Assembly (NCBI RefSeq): GCF_900177485.1
Contig: NZ_LT840186.1
Coordinates: 1,116,001-1,180,000 of the forward strand
Reading direction: 5' to 3'
Length of the DNA stretch: 64,000 bases
Source: Candidatus Pelagibacter sp. HIMB1321
GTDB taxonomy: Bacteria; Pseudomonadota; Alphaproteobacteria; Pelagibacterales; Pelagibacteraceae
Below the pieces are notes generated by a model that was not told the origin of the DNA, did not search any database, and saw nothing but the letters and a program-made list of their open reading frames with translations. The position numbers and the translations under genes were made by a program. Of this stretch, positions 39,070 to 48,582 are shown one piece after another (position 1 is the first letter of the stretch; every line of letters begins with the position of its first letter).

Positions 39070-39349
39070 ATAAATATTAATATATTAGATTGTATTAGTA
39101 TTATATCCCGTGGATTACGATAATTAATTTTTACGCACTGTTTTTTTACAACTTATAAAGTGATTATTTTTTCAAAAATTAACAATAAACGGGGTAATTT
39201 TGAAAAATTAATTAATTATTAATAACAATGTATAACTTTATTCATATATTTATTATTGTTAATAAATAACACTATTTACAAAAAAAATTTTACGTATTTT
39301 AAAATGATAAAAAACGAAAAAATTATACAAATTCATTAACATTTTATAC
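39070..39349. other. oriC: Probable chromosomal replication origin (oriC)
   Basis: A 280-bp gap between divergent hemE and ppsR, the position of oriC in Caulobacter and several other alphaproteobacteria. By my count G+C is about 15% across 39121-39300. Three DnaA-box-like TTATACA cores are present: 39323-39329 (+), 39344-39350 (+, overlapping the ppsR start) and 39235-39229 (minus); none is a full TTATNCACA. Flanking genes run away from it on both sides, and parAB and parS lie nearby. The gap must also hold two divergent promoters. Confidence 0.8.
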
Positions 39350-40177
39350 ATGAGTAATACTTATCAAATATATTTAATTTCAGATTCGACTGGCGAAACT
39401 TTAGATAGAATTTTTTTAGCATTAAAAGCTCAATTTAATAACATTGAGTATAGAGTTCATTCATATTCATTTACACGAACTCAAAATCAAATCTCAAAAA
39501 TTTTAGAAAATGCAAAAAAAAATACAAATTCAATAATTTTGTATACGATTGTAGATAACAACCTTGCTAAATTTTTAGCGAACCAAAGTGAAGATAAAGG
39601 TTTACCTTGTTTTGGTGTTTTAGGAAATTTAATATTAAGCTTCTCTAAATTATTAAATCAGAAGGCATCTCACGAACCAAGCGGTCAACACGTACTCAAT
39701 GAAGAATATTATCAACGAATAGAAGCAATACAATTTACAATGAGTCATGATGATGGAAACTTAGTTAATGAAGTAGGAAAATCTGACATAATCTTATTAG
39801 GTGTTAGCAGAACAAGTAAAACACCCACATCAATTTATTTAGCCAACAAGGGATACAAAACTTCAAATATTCCACTTGTGAATGAAAATTCTATACCTAA
39901 AATTTTAAAGGACAATCCAAAACTTAGCTGTGTTATTGGTTTAAACACAGAAGCAGAAAGGCTTGTCGATATAAGAAAAAATAGAATGAATTCATTAAAA
40001 GAGACAGATAATAAAAAATATACAAACTTAGATAATATTCAAAAAGAAATAGATGAAGCAAAAAAAACATTTAAAAAATATGGGTGGCCAAGCATAGATG
40101 TAACAAGAAAATCTGTTGAAGAAACAGCTGCATCTATTATCAAAATTTACGAAATTTATAGCAAAAATAATGCCTAA
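39350..40177 (+). CDS. ppsR: PPDK/PEP-synthase regulatory kinase-phosphorylase
   Basis: A 275-aa DUF299-family protein. It begins IYLISDSTGETLDRI and has the P-loop-like GVSRTSKTPTSIYLANKGYK (151-170). These bifunctional enzymes phosphorylate with ADP and dephosphorylate pyruvate,phosphate dikinase or PEP synthase, switching gluconeogenic flux. It is the right-hand neighbour of the origin in many alphaproteobacteria. The maf start overlaps its end by 8 bp. Confidence 0.93.
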   Translation: MSNTYQIYLISDSTGETLDRIFLALKAQFNNIEYRVHSYSFTRTQNQISKILENAKKNTNSIILYTIVDNNLAKFLANQSEDKGLPCFGVLGNLILSFSKLLNQKASHEPSGQHVLNEEYYQRIEAIQFTMSHDDGNLVNEVGKSDIILLGVSRTSKTPTSIYLANKGYKTSNIPLVNENSIPKILKDNPKLSCVIGLNTEAERLVDIRKNRMNSLKETDNKKYTNLDNIQKEIDEAKKTFKKYGWPSIDVTRKSVEETAASIIKIYEIYSKNNA

Positions 40178-40754
40178 AATAATATTGGCTTCTAAGAGTA
40201 AAGTTAGAAAAGATATTTTAAAAAATTATGGTATAGATTGCGAGGTTTTCCCATCAAATGTAGATGAAGATATTGTTAAAATTTCATTAACAAAAGAGAA
40301 AGCGTCCCCAGAGACAATATCCAAAAATTTAGCTGAATTAAAGGCTAATAAAGTTAGCAATAAATTTCTTAACGAACTTGTTATAGGGGCTGATAGTGTT
40401 ATTGATTTAGACGGAAAAGTAATTTCTAAACCAGCGAATAGAAGTCAAGCTCTTGATATTCTGAAATCTTTAAATGGCAAAACACATAGTTTAATAAGTT
40501 CAGTTTGCATTTCAATGGGTGGAAGTATGATTTGGAATTTTACTGATAAAGCAGAACTAGTTATGAAAAAATTTAGTATAACCGAATTAGAAGAATATCT
40601 ATCTAAAATTAGTGATGAGGCGCTATATGCTTATAATGTTTATCAAATTGAAGGTCTTGGAAAATCTTTGTTTTCAAAAATTAATGGAAATAGAGATACA
40701 ATCATGGGTCTTCCAGTTAAAAAAATAAAAGAATATTTAAAAAATTTTGCTTAA
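40170..40754 (+). CDS. maf: Maf-family nucleotide pyrophosphatase
   Basis: A 194-aa Maf protein starting MPKIILASKSKVRKDIL at the ATG at 40170; upstream in-frame residues belong to the end of ppsR in another frame. GADSVIDLDGKVISKP is the conserved block with the catalytic aspartate and YNVYQIEGLGKSLFSKINGN the C-terminal one. Maf enzymes hydrolyse modified or canonical NTPs. Stop and aroE start overlap in TAATG. Confidence 0.93.
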   Translation: MPKIILASKSKVRKDILKNYGIDCEVFPSNVDEDIVKISLTKEKASPETISKNLAELKANKVSNKFLNELVIGADSVIDLDGKVISKPANRSQALDILKSLNGKTHSLISSVCISMGGSMIWNFTDKAELVMKKFSITELEEYLSKISDEALYAYNVYQIEGLGKSLFSKINGNRDTIMGLPVKKIKEYLKNFA

Positions 40755-41551
40755 TGAAAAAACATCTAATTATAGGAAATCCAATCTCTCACTCTTTATC
40801 ACCAAGAATTCATAATTATTGGTTTCAAGAAAATAATATTGATGGTGAATATGACAAGGGTTTAATTAAAGAAAATGAAATTGAAGCAATAATTCAAAAA
40901 ATAAAGACAAACGAAATTCATGGCATGAATGTAACCGTGCCCTACAAACAAACTGTAATTTCTTTTATAGAAACTTTATCAGAGAAAGCAAAAATAACTA
41001 ATTCTGTTAATACAATTTTTAATAAAGATGGCAAAATTCATGGCGATAATACTGATATTTATGGATTTGAAAAATCTATATTAAATAAAAAAATAGAATT
41101 AAAAAATAAAGAAGCATTCATTTTTGGAGCTGGTGGAGTCGTACCATCAATTATTCTTGCTCTTTATAAGTTAAAAGTTAAAAAAATTTATGTTTCAAAT
41201 AGAACTTTAAAAAATGCAAATTTAATTAAAGAAAAATTTGATTTTATAGAAGTTATTGAATGGGGAAAAATTATAGATTGTGATTTATTTATAAACTCAA
41301 CCAGCGTTGGTTTGAAAGATGGTGGAAGTCTTGATCTAAGTTTTGATAATTTGAAAGGAAAGAAATTTTTTTACGATGTTATTTACAACCCACCAAAAAC
41401 AAGTTTTTTACTAAACGCTGAAAAAAAAGGTCATAAAATAATTAATGGGAGAGATATGTTTCTATATCAAGCTCAAAAAGCCTTTAATTTATGGCACAAT
41501 ATAACACCCAAGATTGATGAAAAATTAATTAGATATTTATACAATGATTAG
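40754..41551 (+). CDS. aroE: Shikimate dehydrogenase AroE
   Basis: A 265-aa NADPH-dependent enzyme of aromatic amino-acid synthesis. Substrate motifs are IGNPISHSLSPRIHN (7-21) and MNVTVPYKQ (with the catalytic lysine); the cofactor loop is IFGAGGVVPSIILAL. NTDIYGF is also present. Part of the maf-aroE-coaE-dnaQ run; it overlaps coaE by 8 bp. Confidence 0.96.
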   Translation: MKKHLIIGNPISHSLSPRIHNYWFQENNIDGEYDKGLIKENEIEAIIQKIKTNEIHGMNVTVPYKQTVISFIETLSEKAKITNSVNTIFNKDGKIHGDNTDIYGFEKSILNKKIELKNKEAFIFGAGGVVPSIILALYKLKVKKIYVSNRTLKNANLIKEKFDFIEVIEWGKIIDCDLFINSTSVGLKDGGSLDLSFDNLKGKKFFYDVIYNPPKTSFLLNAEKKGHKIINGRDMFLYQAQKAFNLWHNITPKIDEKLIRYLYND

Positions 41552-42113
41552 AATAGCTGTTGTTGGTGGTATAGGATCTGGAAAAACATATATTTCAAAT
41601 TTATTTGGATATCCAGTTTTCAATGCTGATAAAGTAGTAAGCAGAATTTATTCCTCTAATGATAAAATTTTTTATAAACTTAAAAAAAAATTACCTAAAT
41701 TCTTTTTAACCCCACCTATAAAAAAAGTAGAACTTATAAAAGCTATTTTACAAAATAAGAACAATATAAAGATTATTTCAAAAATCGTTCATCCAGAAGT
41801 TAGAAAAGAACTTAAAAAATTTCTAAAAAAACATAATAATAAAAAGGCAATAGTATTAGATATACCATTATTGTTAGAAAATAATTTAAATAAAAAAAAA
41901 GATGTAATTGTTTATATTCATTCTTCTCAAAAAGAGAGGTTAAAAAGAATTAAAAAAAGAAAAAATTTTAATAACTCAGTTTTTCAAAAACTAAAAAAAC
42001 TTCAATTACCACTAAATTTTAAAAAAAATAGATCAGATTATGTTATTAAAAATAATTTTAAAAAAGACTCTGCTCGTAAAAATGTTAAACATATACTAAC
42101 TAAAATTTTATAA
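41544..42113 (+). CDS. coaE: Dephospho-CoA kinase CoaE
   Basis: A 189-aa P-loop kinase that makes the last step to coenzyme A. P-loop VVGGIGSGKTYISNLFG (residues 6-22), then FNADKVVSRIY, HPEVRKEL and VLDIPLLLEN follow. Lysine and asparagine content is very high even for this genome. Overlaps aroE by 8 bp and dnaQ by 1 bp. Confidence 0.95.
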   Translation: MIRIAVVGGIGSGKTYISNLFGYPVFNADKVVSRIYSSNDKIFYKLKKKLPKFFLTPPIKKVELIKAILQNKNNIKIISKIVHPEVRKELKKFLKKHNNKKAIVLDIPLLLENNLNKKKDVIVYIHSSQKERLKRIKKRKNFNNSVFQKLKKLQLPLNFKKNRSDYVIKNNFKKDSARKNVKHILTKIL

Positions 42114-42778
42114 TGAAAGAAATTATACTAGATACAGAAACAACCGGTATATCTGTTAAGGATGGTCATAGAATAGTAGAAATTGGTTGTATCGAACTAG
42201 ATAATTTAATACCAACAAAAAACAAATTTCATTGTTATCTAAATCCTGAGAGAAAAGTTTCCGAAAAAGCGTTTGAAGTGCATGGGTACTCTGATGATTT
42301 TTTATCTAAGCAAAAAAAATTTAATGAAGTTGTAGATGATTTTTTAAACTTTATTGATAGTAAAAAATTAGTAATACATAATGCCGAGTTTGATATTGCG
42401 CATTTAAATCATGAACTTAAATTGTTAGGTAAAAATGAGATTGATAATGAAGTAATTGACACCTTAACTCTAGCAAGAGATAAATTTCCAGGTTCTTCTA
42501 TAAGTCTTGATGCTTTGTGTAAGAGATATCGTATAGATAACTCTAAAAGAGTTCAGCATACAGCTTTAATTGACTGTGATTTACTTGCAAAAGTTTACAT
42601 AAATCTTATTGATCAAAAAGAACCTACTTTAGACTTTCATCAAGAGGATAAAATCACACATACAATGGATAAAGGTAAGATTTTGTATTTCAAAAAAATT
42701 GTTAAACCAACACCTGAAGAACTAAAAAAACATAAAGAATTTTTAAGAAAAGACTTAAAGAAAAATTTTTTTAATTAA
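42113..42778 (+). CDS. dnaQ: DNA polymerase III epsilon subunit (proofreading exonuclease)
   Basis: A 221-aa DEDDh 3'-5' exonuclease. Exo I is IILDTETTGIS (residues 4-14), Exo II is IHNAEFDIAHLNHEL, Exo III includes HTALIDCDLLAKVY. Length fits epsilon with a short C-terminal tail for the alpha subunit. The dnaQ-secB 3' ends overlap by 8 bp in convergent orientation. Confidence 0.95.
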   Translation: MKEIILDTETTGISVKDGHRIVEIGCIELDNLIPTKNKFHCYLNPERKVSEKAFEVHGYSDDFLSKQKKFNEVVDDFLNFIDSKKLVIHNAEFDIAHLNHELKLLGKNEIDNEVIDTLTLARDKFPGSSISLDALCKRYRIDNSKRVQHTALIDCDLLAKVYINLIDQKEPTLDFHQEDKITHTMDKGKILYFKKIVKPTPEELKKHKEFLRKDLKKNFFN

Positions 42779-43193
42779 ATCTTTCGTTATATAGTTTATT
42801 AAAATCAATTTTTTTTTCCAACTTTATTGATGGATGCCCAGAGTTATGGATAAGATTTAGAAATGCATTTTCTAAGTCAGGATAAATTTTTGTAGGCACA
42901 TCACATAAGATTATTCTTTCCAAATCTTTCTTTTCCTTAACATCTTCATCAACTTTAATTATAGATGCATAGACTATTTCAAAGTATGATTTTTTTTCAT
43001 TAGCCTCTTTATCTTCAAATTTTAATGTTGTGTTAACTTCTATTAATTTATTTTTTAAAGCTTTAGATGTGATATCAATATTCAGCTGATATTTTGAAAT
43101 ATTATCTTTAACAAATAAAAATGTTTCTATATCGGGTGTCTCACTTGATAAATCTTTTATATATTTTGCTAAGATTTTAAATTTTTCTGTCAT
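42771..43193 (-). CDS. secB: Protein-export chaperone SecB
   Basis: A 140-aa SecB homologue. It keeps secretory proteins unfolded and passes them to SecA. Pattern matches: YIKDLSSETPDIETF near residue 11 (the family's IYIKDLSFE region), YASIIKVDED and the IILCDVPTKIYPDLENAFLNLIHNSGHPSI block (positions 93-122), the last equivalent to LFPFAR and GFPP regions of SecB but diverged. Location beside dnaQ and fxsA supports it. Overlaps fxsA by 17 bp. Confidence 0.9.
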   Translation of the reverse strand: MTEKFKILAKYIKDLSSETPDIETFLFVKDNISKYQLNIDITSKALKNKLIEVNTTLKFEDKEANEKKSYFEIVYASIIKVDEDVKEKKDLERIILCDVPTKIYPDLENAFLNLIHNSGHPSIKLEKKIDFNKLYNERFN

Positions 43194-43599
43194 TGTCGTC
43201 CTCTATATCTTCGTATTCACCATCAATAAAATTATTTTTCGGCTCATTCTTTTTAAACTTATTTGAAATATTTCCAAAAATTAATTTTCTTGTTAATGGA
43301 AAGATTAATAAAAATCCTAAAAAATCAGTGGCAAATCCTGGAAGAATAAGAAGGATAGCAGCAAAAGCTATTGCAGCACCTGATATAATTTCATAAGCAG
43401 GTGTTTGATTTTTAACAATTTGTAAAAATCCAGACCTAATTGTGTTTAATCCCTCATACTTCGCGTAATAAATTCCAATGAATGCAGTAATGAATATTAG
43501 TAAAATAGCATTAAAAGCGCCAATTTGTGACCCAATTTTAATAAATAAGTATATCTCTAAAATTGGAATTAAAATTATTGATAATAAAACTGGGTTCAT
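43177..43599 (-). CDS. fxsA: FxsA-family membrane protein
   Basis: A 140-aa inner-membrane protein with three to four hydrophobic helices (about 4-24, 28-46, 73-105). Signature pieces are PILEIYLFIKIGSQIGAFNAILLIFITAFIG, cited as residues 12-42, and ILLILPGFATDFLGFLLIFP. The tail is hydrophilic. FxsA is linked to phage exclusion in E. coli but its native role is unclear. It overlaps secB and is divergent from the Tim44 gene. Confidence 0.9.
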   Translation of the reverse strand: MNPVLLSIILIPILEIYLFIKIGSQIGAFNAILLIFITAFIGIYYAKYEGLNTIRSGFLQIVKNQTPAYEIISGAAIAFAAILLILPGFATDFLGFLLIFPLTRKLIFGNISNKFKKNEPKNNFIDGEYEDIEDDNDRKI

Positions 43600-43656
43600 T
43601 TGTCTTTAATGTAATTGTTAGTTGAAATTAATCAACTTAGTAATTACATTCTCATC

Positions 43657-44253
43657 ATGAATTATAGTTTTGAGTACATCGATATAATACTTCTTGCAAT
43701 GATTGCTGGTTTTATCTTTTTAAGATTAAGAGGGATTTTAGGTAAAAGAACTGGATTTGAAGGAAAAGCACCATCCCAGTTTGAAAAAGTATTAAATAAC
43801 ATTCAAACAGAAAAAAAAGCTACTATTAAAGATACCTTTGACGAAGAATCTCAAAAAGAATTTTTAAAAGGTGCAAAAATTGCTTACGAAACAATTATCA
43901 CTGATTTTAGTGATAATGATAATAAGCTTATCGCAAGTAAACCTTTGTTAAGTAAAAAAATCTACGATCAATTTGAAGAAGCTTTGCAAGAAAGAAATAA
44001 AAGAGGGCATTTTGCTGAAATAACATTTATCGGTGTAAATTCAGCGAAAATTAAAGAACATAAAAAAATAGATAAGATTTTAAATGTAACAGTAGATTTT
44101 GTGAGCGAAGTAATAACTTGTATTAAAGATAAAAATAAAAAAGTTATTTCAGGAGATCCTGAAAAAATTAAAAAGATATATGATACGTGGGTATTTTCAA
44201 GAGATACAACATCAAGAAATCCAAACTGGCAATTAGTTGATACTTTAACTTAA
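43657..44253 (+). CDS. Tim44/TimA-like domain protein
   Basis: A 198-aa protein starting MNYSFEYIDIILLAMIAGFIFLRLRGILGKRTG; the single N-terminal helix anchors a soluble Tim44-like domain (about 60-195) with FLKGAKIAYETIITDF and DPNW-like SRNPNWQLVDT at the end. An upstream TTG at 43615 would add 14 residues. Alphaproteobacterial Tim44-domain proteins sit between fxsA and mltA/smr and are thought to act in the envelope or membrane; mltA is absent here. Confidence 0.87.
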   Translation: MNYSFEYIDIILLAMIAGFIFLRLRGILGKRTGFEGKAPSQFEKVLNNIQTEKKATIKDTFDEESQKEFLKGAKIAYETIITDFSDNDNKLIASKPLLSKKIYDQFEEALQERNKRGHFAEITFIGVNSAKIKEHKKIDKILNVTVDFVSEVITCIKDKNKKVISGDPEKIKKIYDTWVFSRDTTSRNPNWQLVDTLT

Positions 44254-44667
44254 TTGAAAAATAATATTTCAGATAAAGATAAGAAAGATTGGGAAGAGTT
44301 TTTATCTAGTGATGAAAAATTACCAAACAAAGATTTTAAATTTAGTAAGAAAAAAACACTAAAGACTAAACATATAGATCTTCATGGTTTTACTTTAGAA
44401 CAAGCTAATATTACAATCAGAAATTTTATTGAAGATTGTCATCAAAATAATGTTTCAAAAATTATAGTCGTAACAGGAAAAGGACTTCATTCAAATGTCG
44501 AAAAAGATCCATATGTTTCTAAAGATCTTAGTATTCTAAAATATTCTGTCCCGGAATATATTGAAAATAATGAGGAATTAATGAAAAAAATTATTGAAAT
44601 AAAAGATGCAAAAATTGAAGATGGTGGTGCAGGGGCTTTTTATATTTTCTTAAGAAAAAAATTATAG
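44254..44667 (+). CDS. Smr-domain protein
   Basis: A 137-aa protein with an Smr (MutS2-related) domain: [20 protein letters not shown] and [12 protein letters not shown], then [14 protein letters not shown]. Smr domains are nucleases or RNA-binding modules; the precise role here is unknown. The start is a TTG directly after the Tim44 gene's TAA, since no ATG is near. It overlaps the end of hslU by 6 bp. Confidence 0.88.
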   Translation: MKNNISDKDKKDWEEFLSSDEKLPNKDFKFSKKKTLKTKHIDLHGFTLEQANITIRNFIEDCHQNNVSKIIVVTGKGLHSNVEKDPYVSKDLSILKYSVPEYIENNEELMKKIIEIKDAKIEDGGAGAFYIFLRKKL

Positions 44668-46029
44668 AATAAATTTTGATAGATCTGTATCTTTCACTAA
44701 GTTATCTAAATTCTTATTTATATATTCTTTATTAATAATAATTTTTTCTCCAGCTCTATCAGTTGCAGTAAAACTAATATCGTCTAATATTTTTTCTATG
44801 ATGGTGTGAAGTCTTCGTGCTCCTATATTTTCAACTGTCGCATTGACCTCAGAAGCTATTTTTGCAATTGTATCTATTCCATCATCTGAAAATTCTAAAT
44901 CGACATTTTCTGTTTTTAATAAGGCCACATATTGCTTGATCAAACTAAAGTCAGGTTCTTTTAAAATTCTTTTAAAATCTTCACTTGTAAGAGCCTCCAA
45001 TTCTACTCTGATAGGTAGCCGTCCTTGAAGCTCTGGTAGTAAATCCGAGGGTTTTGCAAGCTGGAAGGCACCTGAAGCTATAAATAATATATGATCTGTT
45101 TTAATCGGACCATGCTTGGTATTTACAGTTGTCCCTTCAATCAAAGGCAATAAATCTCTTTGCACACCTTCTCTTGATACATCACCTCCAACCCTGTCTG
45201 TTCTTGCAGATATCTTGTCTATTTCATCAAGAAAAACAATTCCATTATTTTCTGTGGATAATTTTGCTGCTTTCACAATTTTATCTTGCTCAATCAATTT
45301 GTCTGACTCATCATTGATTAAAATTTCATGAGACTCTTTTACAGTCATTTTCTTTTTCTTCTCTTTTGCACCCATAGATTTACCCATGATTTCACCAATG
45401 TTTATCATTCCAACATTTGCGCCAGGCATTCCGGGAATTTCAAATGAAGTGCCACCAGATCCAGTATCACTAACAGCAATTTCTATCTCGTTATTATCTA
45501 AATCACCATTTCTCAGTCTTGTTCTAAAACTTTCTCTAGTAGCTAAGCTTGCTTTTTTACCAACTAAGGCATCTAAAACTTTTTCCTCAGCCGCCTTTTG
45601 TGCTTGAGCAAAAACTTCTTTTCTTCTTTTTACTTTTTCCATTGAGATCGCTATCTCAATTAAATCTCTTACTATTTGCTCAACATCTCTTCCAACATAA
45701 CCAACCTCAGTAAATTTTGTTGCCTCAACTTTAACAAATGGTGCTTCCGCAAGTTTAGATAGTCGTCTTGAAATCTCAGTTTTTCCAACTCCAGTTGGAC
45801 CAATCATTAAGATATTTTTTGGCAAAACCTCATTCTTCATTTCACCCTCAAGTGCTTGTCTTCTCCATCTATTTCTTAAAGCAACTGCGACAGCTTTTTT
45901 TGCTTTATTTTGACCAACAACAAATCTATCTAATTCTGAAACAATTTCTCTAGGAGACAAAGAACTTACAAGTGAACTTTGTTCTTTCTTTTCTTTTGGA
46001 ATTAAAGGGGTTACGTTCGATTTTTCCAT
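44662..46029 (-). CDS. hslU: ATP-dependent protease ATPase subunit HslU
   Basis: A 455-aa AAA+ unfoldase. N-terminus [24 protein letters not shown]; Walker [10 protein letters not shown]; the I-domain (about 110-240) and Walker [11 protein letters not shown] follow. It feeds substrates to the HslV peptidase. TAATG overlap with hslV. Likely heat-shock regulated through the hslV promoter. Confidence 0.98.
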   Translation of the reverse strand: MEKSNVTPLIPKEKKEQSSLVSSLSPREIVSELDRFVVGQNKAKKAVAVALRNRWRRQALEGEMKNEVLPKNILMIGPTGVGKTEISRRLSKLAEAPFVKVEATKFTEVGYVGRDVEQIVRDLIEIAISMEKVKRRKEVFAQAQKAAEEKVLDALVGKKASLATRESFRTRLRNGDLDNNEIEIAVSDTGSGGTSFEIPGMPGANVGMINIGEIMGKSMGAKEKKKKMTVKESHEILINDESDKLIEQDKIVKAAKLSTENNGIVFLDEIDKISARTDRVGGDVSREGVQRDLLPLIEGTTVNTKHGPIKTDHILFIASGAFQLAKPSDLLPELQGRLPIRVELEALTSEDFKRILKEPDFSLIKQYVALLKTENVDLEFSDDGIDTIAKIASEVNATVENIGARRLHTIIEKILDDISFTATDRAGEKIIINKEYINKNLDNLVKDTDLSKFIL

Positions 46030-46544
46030 TATATTTTTAATACTTTAATATTGTCATTGGTGAAAACACATATTTCAGAAGCAACTTTAATTGCTTTTTT
46101 TGCAATTTCTTCTGCGCTCATGTCAGTTTCAAGCAAAACCTTTCCAGCTGCTAAAGCATAATTTCCACCAGAACCAATTCCAATAATATCTCCTTCAGGC
46201 TCCAAAACATCTCCTGTACCTGAAATAATATAACTATTTTCCTTATCGCCAATTGCCATTAAAGCTTCTAATCTTCTTAAATATTTATCTGTTCGCCAAT
46301 CTTTTGCTAGTTCGACAGCAGCTCTTGATAAATTCCCTGCATGCTTTTCTATTTTAGCTTCTAGTCTTTCAAATAAAGTTAAAGCATCAGCAGTTGAACC
46401 TGCAAACCCTGCAACTACATCTCTTTTTTCAATTTTTCTAACTTTTGAAGCTGTGCTCTTAACAACAGTATTGCCCATACTTACTTGCCCGTCACCGGCA
46501 ACTACTACTTCATTATTTTTTCTTACTAATACTATTGTAGTCAT
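46029..46544 (-). CDS. hslV: ATP-dependent protease peptidase subunit HslV
   Basis: A 171-aa proteasome-like peptidase. Removal of Met1 exposes the catalytic Thr2 in [41 protein letters not shown] and [15 protein letters not shown] follow. It forms the proteolytic core of HslUV. The ATG sits 6 nt after a good RpoH-type -10, so the transcript may lack a leader. Divergent from hisB. Confidence 0.98.
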   Translation of the reverse strand: MTTIVLVRKNNEVVVAGDGQVSMGNTVVKSTASKVRKIEKRDVVAGFAGSTADALTLFERLEAKIEKHAGNLSRAAVELAKDWRTDKYLRRLEALMAIGDKENSYIISGTGDVLEPEGDIIGIGSGGNYALAAGKVLLETDMSAEEIAKKAIKVASEICVFTNDNIKVLKI

Positions 46545-46550
46545 TGATGT

Positions 46551-46579
46551 TAGATGGTTACTAATTAATATTCTTCAAG
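46551..46579 (-). promoter_or_regulatory. RpoH-type promoter of hslVU
   Basis: On the minus strand, CTTGAAG (46579-46573), 15 nt, CCATCTA (46557-46551). Six of seven -35 bases match CTTGAAA and the -10 matches CCATNTA. Spacing equals that of the grpE promoter. The expected start is at or next to the hslV ATG (46544). Confidence 0.6.
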
Positions 46580-46632
46580 TGTAGATACTAATATTGATAT
46601 ACTGAGATTATCTATGTATACCTTTGAAATAT

Positions 46633-47223
46633 ATGGCTAGAAAAGGAAAAGTATCCAGAAAAACTAAAGAAACAAGCATTAGCGTTGAGGTTAATATTGA
46701 TGGAAAAGGTCAATATAAAATTGATACAGGCATTGGTTTTTTAGATCACATGCTAGAACAATTATCAAAGCATTCTTTAATTGATCTTAAAGTTAAAGCA
46801 AAAGGAGATACGCATATTGATCTTCATCACACAACAGAAGATACAGGGATCGCAATTGGAGAGGCACTTAAAAAAGCTGCTAAAAAATTTGTTGGGATAA
46901 AAAGGTATGCACATGCAATGATACCAATGGATGAAACTTTAACTCGGGTTGCGGTAGATGTATCAAACAGACCTTATTTAATTTGGAAAGTAAAAGTCAA
47001 AGTAGAAAAGCTTGGCGAAATGGACACGGAACTTTTCAAAGAATGGTTTCAAGCTTTTTCTCAATCAGCTGGAATTACACTGCACGTAGAAAATATATAT
47101 GGAGATAATAGTCATCATATCATTGAGTCTTGCTACAAAGGTTTAGCAAGATCTTTAAGAGCAGCTCTAGAGATGGATCCACGAAATAAAAAAAGTATTC
47201 CATCTACCAAAGGCTCATTATAA
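46633..47223 (+). CDS. hisB: Imidazoleglycerol-phosphate dehydratase HisB
   Basis: A 196-aa histidine-pathway enzyme. The family histidine motifs are [32 protein letters not shown] and [18 protein letters not shown]. The ATG at 46633 ([10 protein letters not shown]) is chosen over a TTG three codons earlier. First gene of a tight his operon; hslVU divergent from hisB is conserved in alphaproteobacteria. Confidence 0.98.
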   Translation: MARKGKVSRKTKETSISVEVNIDGKGQYKIDTGIGFLDHMLEQLSKHSLIDLKVKAKGDTHIDLHHTTEDTGIAIGEALKKAAKKFVGIKRYAHAMIPMDETLTRVAVDVSNRPYLIWKVKVKVEKLGEMDTELFKEWFQAFSQSAGITLHVENIYGDNSHHIIESCYKGLARSLRAALEMDPRNKKSIPSTKGSL

Positions 47224-47228
47224 GTTTA

Positions 47229-47855
47229 ATGAATGTTACAATTGTTGATTATAATTCGGGTAATATAAGCTCAGTAATCAATTCTTTTAAAGAAGTTGCC
47301 AAAGAAAAAATTAAGATAGAAGTTACTTCTAACTTAGATAAGATTAAATCCACTGATAAAATAGTTCTACCAGGTCAAGGCTCTTTTAAAAGCTGTGTTG
47401 ATGCACTTAATAACATTGATGGTCTAGTGGATACTTTAAATGAATTTACAATAATCAATAAAAAGCCTCTGCTAGGAATTTGTGTTGGTCTTCAAATGTT
47501 TGCTGATGTTGGCTATGAGGAAATAGAGACTAAAGGTTTAGGTTGGATTAAAGGAAGGGTATCAAAAATTGACAATCAAAACGGAAAATTTAAACTTCCT
47601 CATATTGGTTGGAATGAATTAAATATGGTCAAAGAAAGTAGGATTTTTAAAGAAATTAAAGATAAATCTCACATGTATTTTGTTCATAGTTATGAATTTA
47701 TTCCTAAAGATAAGGACGTAATTTCATCAACAACTAACTATTCATCAAATATTGTTTGTTCTATTGAAAAGGAAAATATATTTGGAACACAGTTTCATCC
47801 AGAGAAGAGTGATAAACTAGGATTAAAAATAATTGAAAATTTTTTAAATTTATAA
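47229..47855 (+). CDS. hisH: Imidazole glycerol phosphate synthase subunit HisH
   Basis: A 208-aa class I glutamine amidotransferase that supplies ammonia to HisF. The nucleophile is in LGICVGLQMF; the His-Glu pair is in GTQFHPEKSDKLG. VDYNSGNISSV begins the domain. 5 bp after hisB and 1 bp before hisA. Confidence 0.98.
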   Translation: MNVTIVDYNSGNISSVINSFKEVAKEKIKIEVTSNLDKIKSTDKIVLPGQGSFKSCVDALNNIDGLVDTLNEFTIINKKPLLGICVGLQMFADVGYEEIETKGLGWIKGRVSKIDNQNGKFKLPHIGWNELNMVKESRIFKEIKDKSHMYFVHSYEFIPKDKDVISSTTNYSSNIVCSIEKENIFGTQFHPEKSDKLGLKIIENFLNL

Positions 47856-47856
47856 A

Positions 47857-48582
47857 ATGAAAATATTTCCTGCGATAGATATTAAAGATAAAAAATGTGT
47901 AAGGCTAGTCAAAGGAGATTTTAATAATAAAACTGAATATAAAATGTCTCCAGTTAATCAAGCTGGCAAATATAAAGACCATGGTTTTAAAAATTTACAC
48001 ATAGTTGATTTAGACGGAGCCCTAACAGGGGAAACAGTTAATTTAGATATCATTGAGAAAATTGTAAGTAAATTTAATATCAAAATTGAAATTGGTGGTG
48101 GGGTTAGAAGTTTTGAAAGTATTCAGAGATATGCAGATGCTGGTGTTGAAAAAGTTATTTTAGGCAGTGCTGCTATAAAAGATAGAAATTTTTTAAAAGA
48201 AGCTTGTGAAAAATTTCCTAGTAAAATTGCTTTAGGTTTAGATGCAAAAGATGGATATTTATCAGTGTCTGGATGGAAAGAAAATTCTAATAAATTAACT
48301 TTAGATTATTTAAGAGAAGTAAACGAATATGGCGCTAGCAGGCTGATTTATACTGATATTAACAGAGATGGAATGAAACAAAGCCCTAACTTTGAAGAGA
48401 CTATAAAGGTTGCAAGTACATCAAATTGTCCTGTAATTATATCTGGTGGAGTTTCATCAATAAATGACATTAAGAAAGCCAAAGAATTGAATAATCAAAA
48501 TATTGAGGGAATTATAGTTGGAAAAGCTATTTATGATGGCGACATTAAATTAGACGAATTAGCAAACGAATTAAATGCTTAA
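47857..48582 (+). CDS. hisA: ProFAR isomerase HisA
   Basis: A 241-aa TIM barrel. [19 protein letters not shown] at the start, [12 protein letters not shown] and [16 protein letters not shown], and [11 protein letters not shown] are the phosphate and catalytic loops. Converts ProFAR to PRFAR. Overlaps hisF by 8 bp. Confidence 0.98.
   Translation: MKIFPAIDIKDKKCVRLVKGDFNNKTEYKMSPVNQAGKYKDHGFKNLHIVDLDGALTGETVNLDIIEKIVSKFNIKIEIGGGVRSFESIQRYADAGVEKVILGSAAIKDRNFLKEACEKFPSKIALGLDAKDGYLSVSGWKENSNKLTLDYLREVNEYGASRLIYTDINRDGMKQSPNFEETIKVASTSNCPVIISGGVSSINDIKKAKELNNQNIEGIIVGKAIYDGDIKLDELANELNA

Noticed and set aside
39208..39222. TTAA-N7-TTAA, a CtrA-box-like pattern in the proposed origin
   Set aside because: In 15% G+C DNA this low-information pattern is expected by chance, and I cannot tell whether CtrA exists here.
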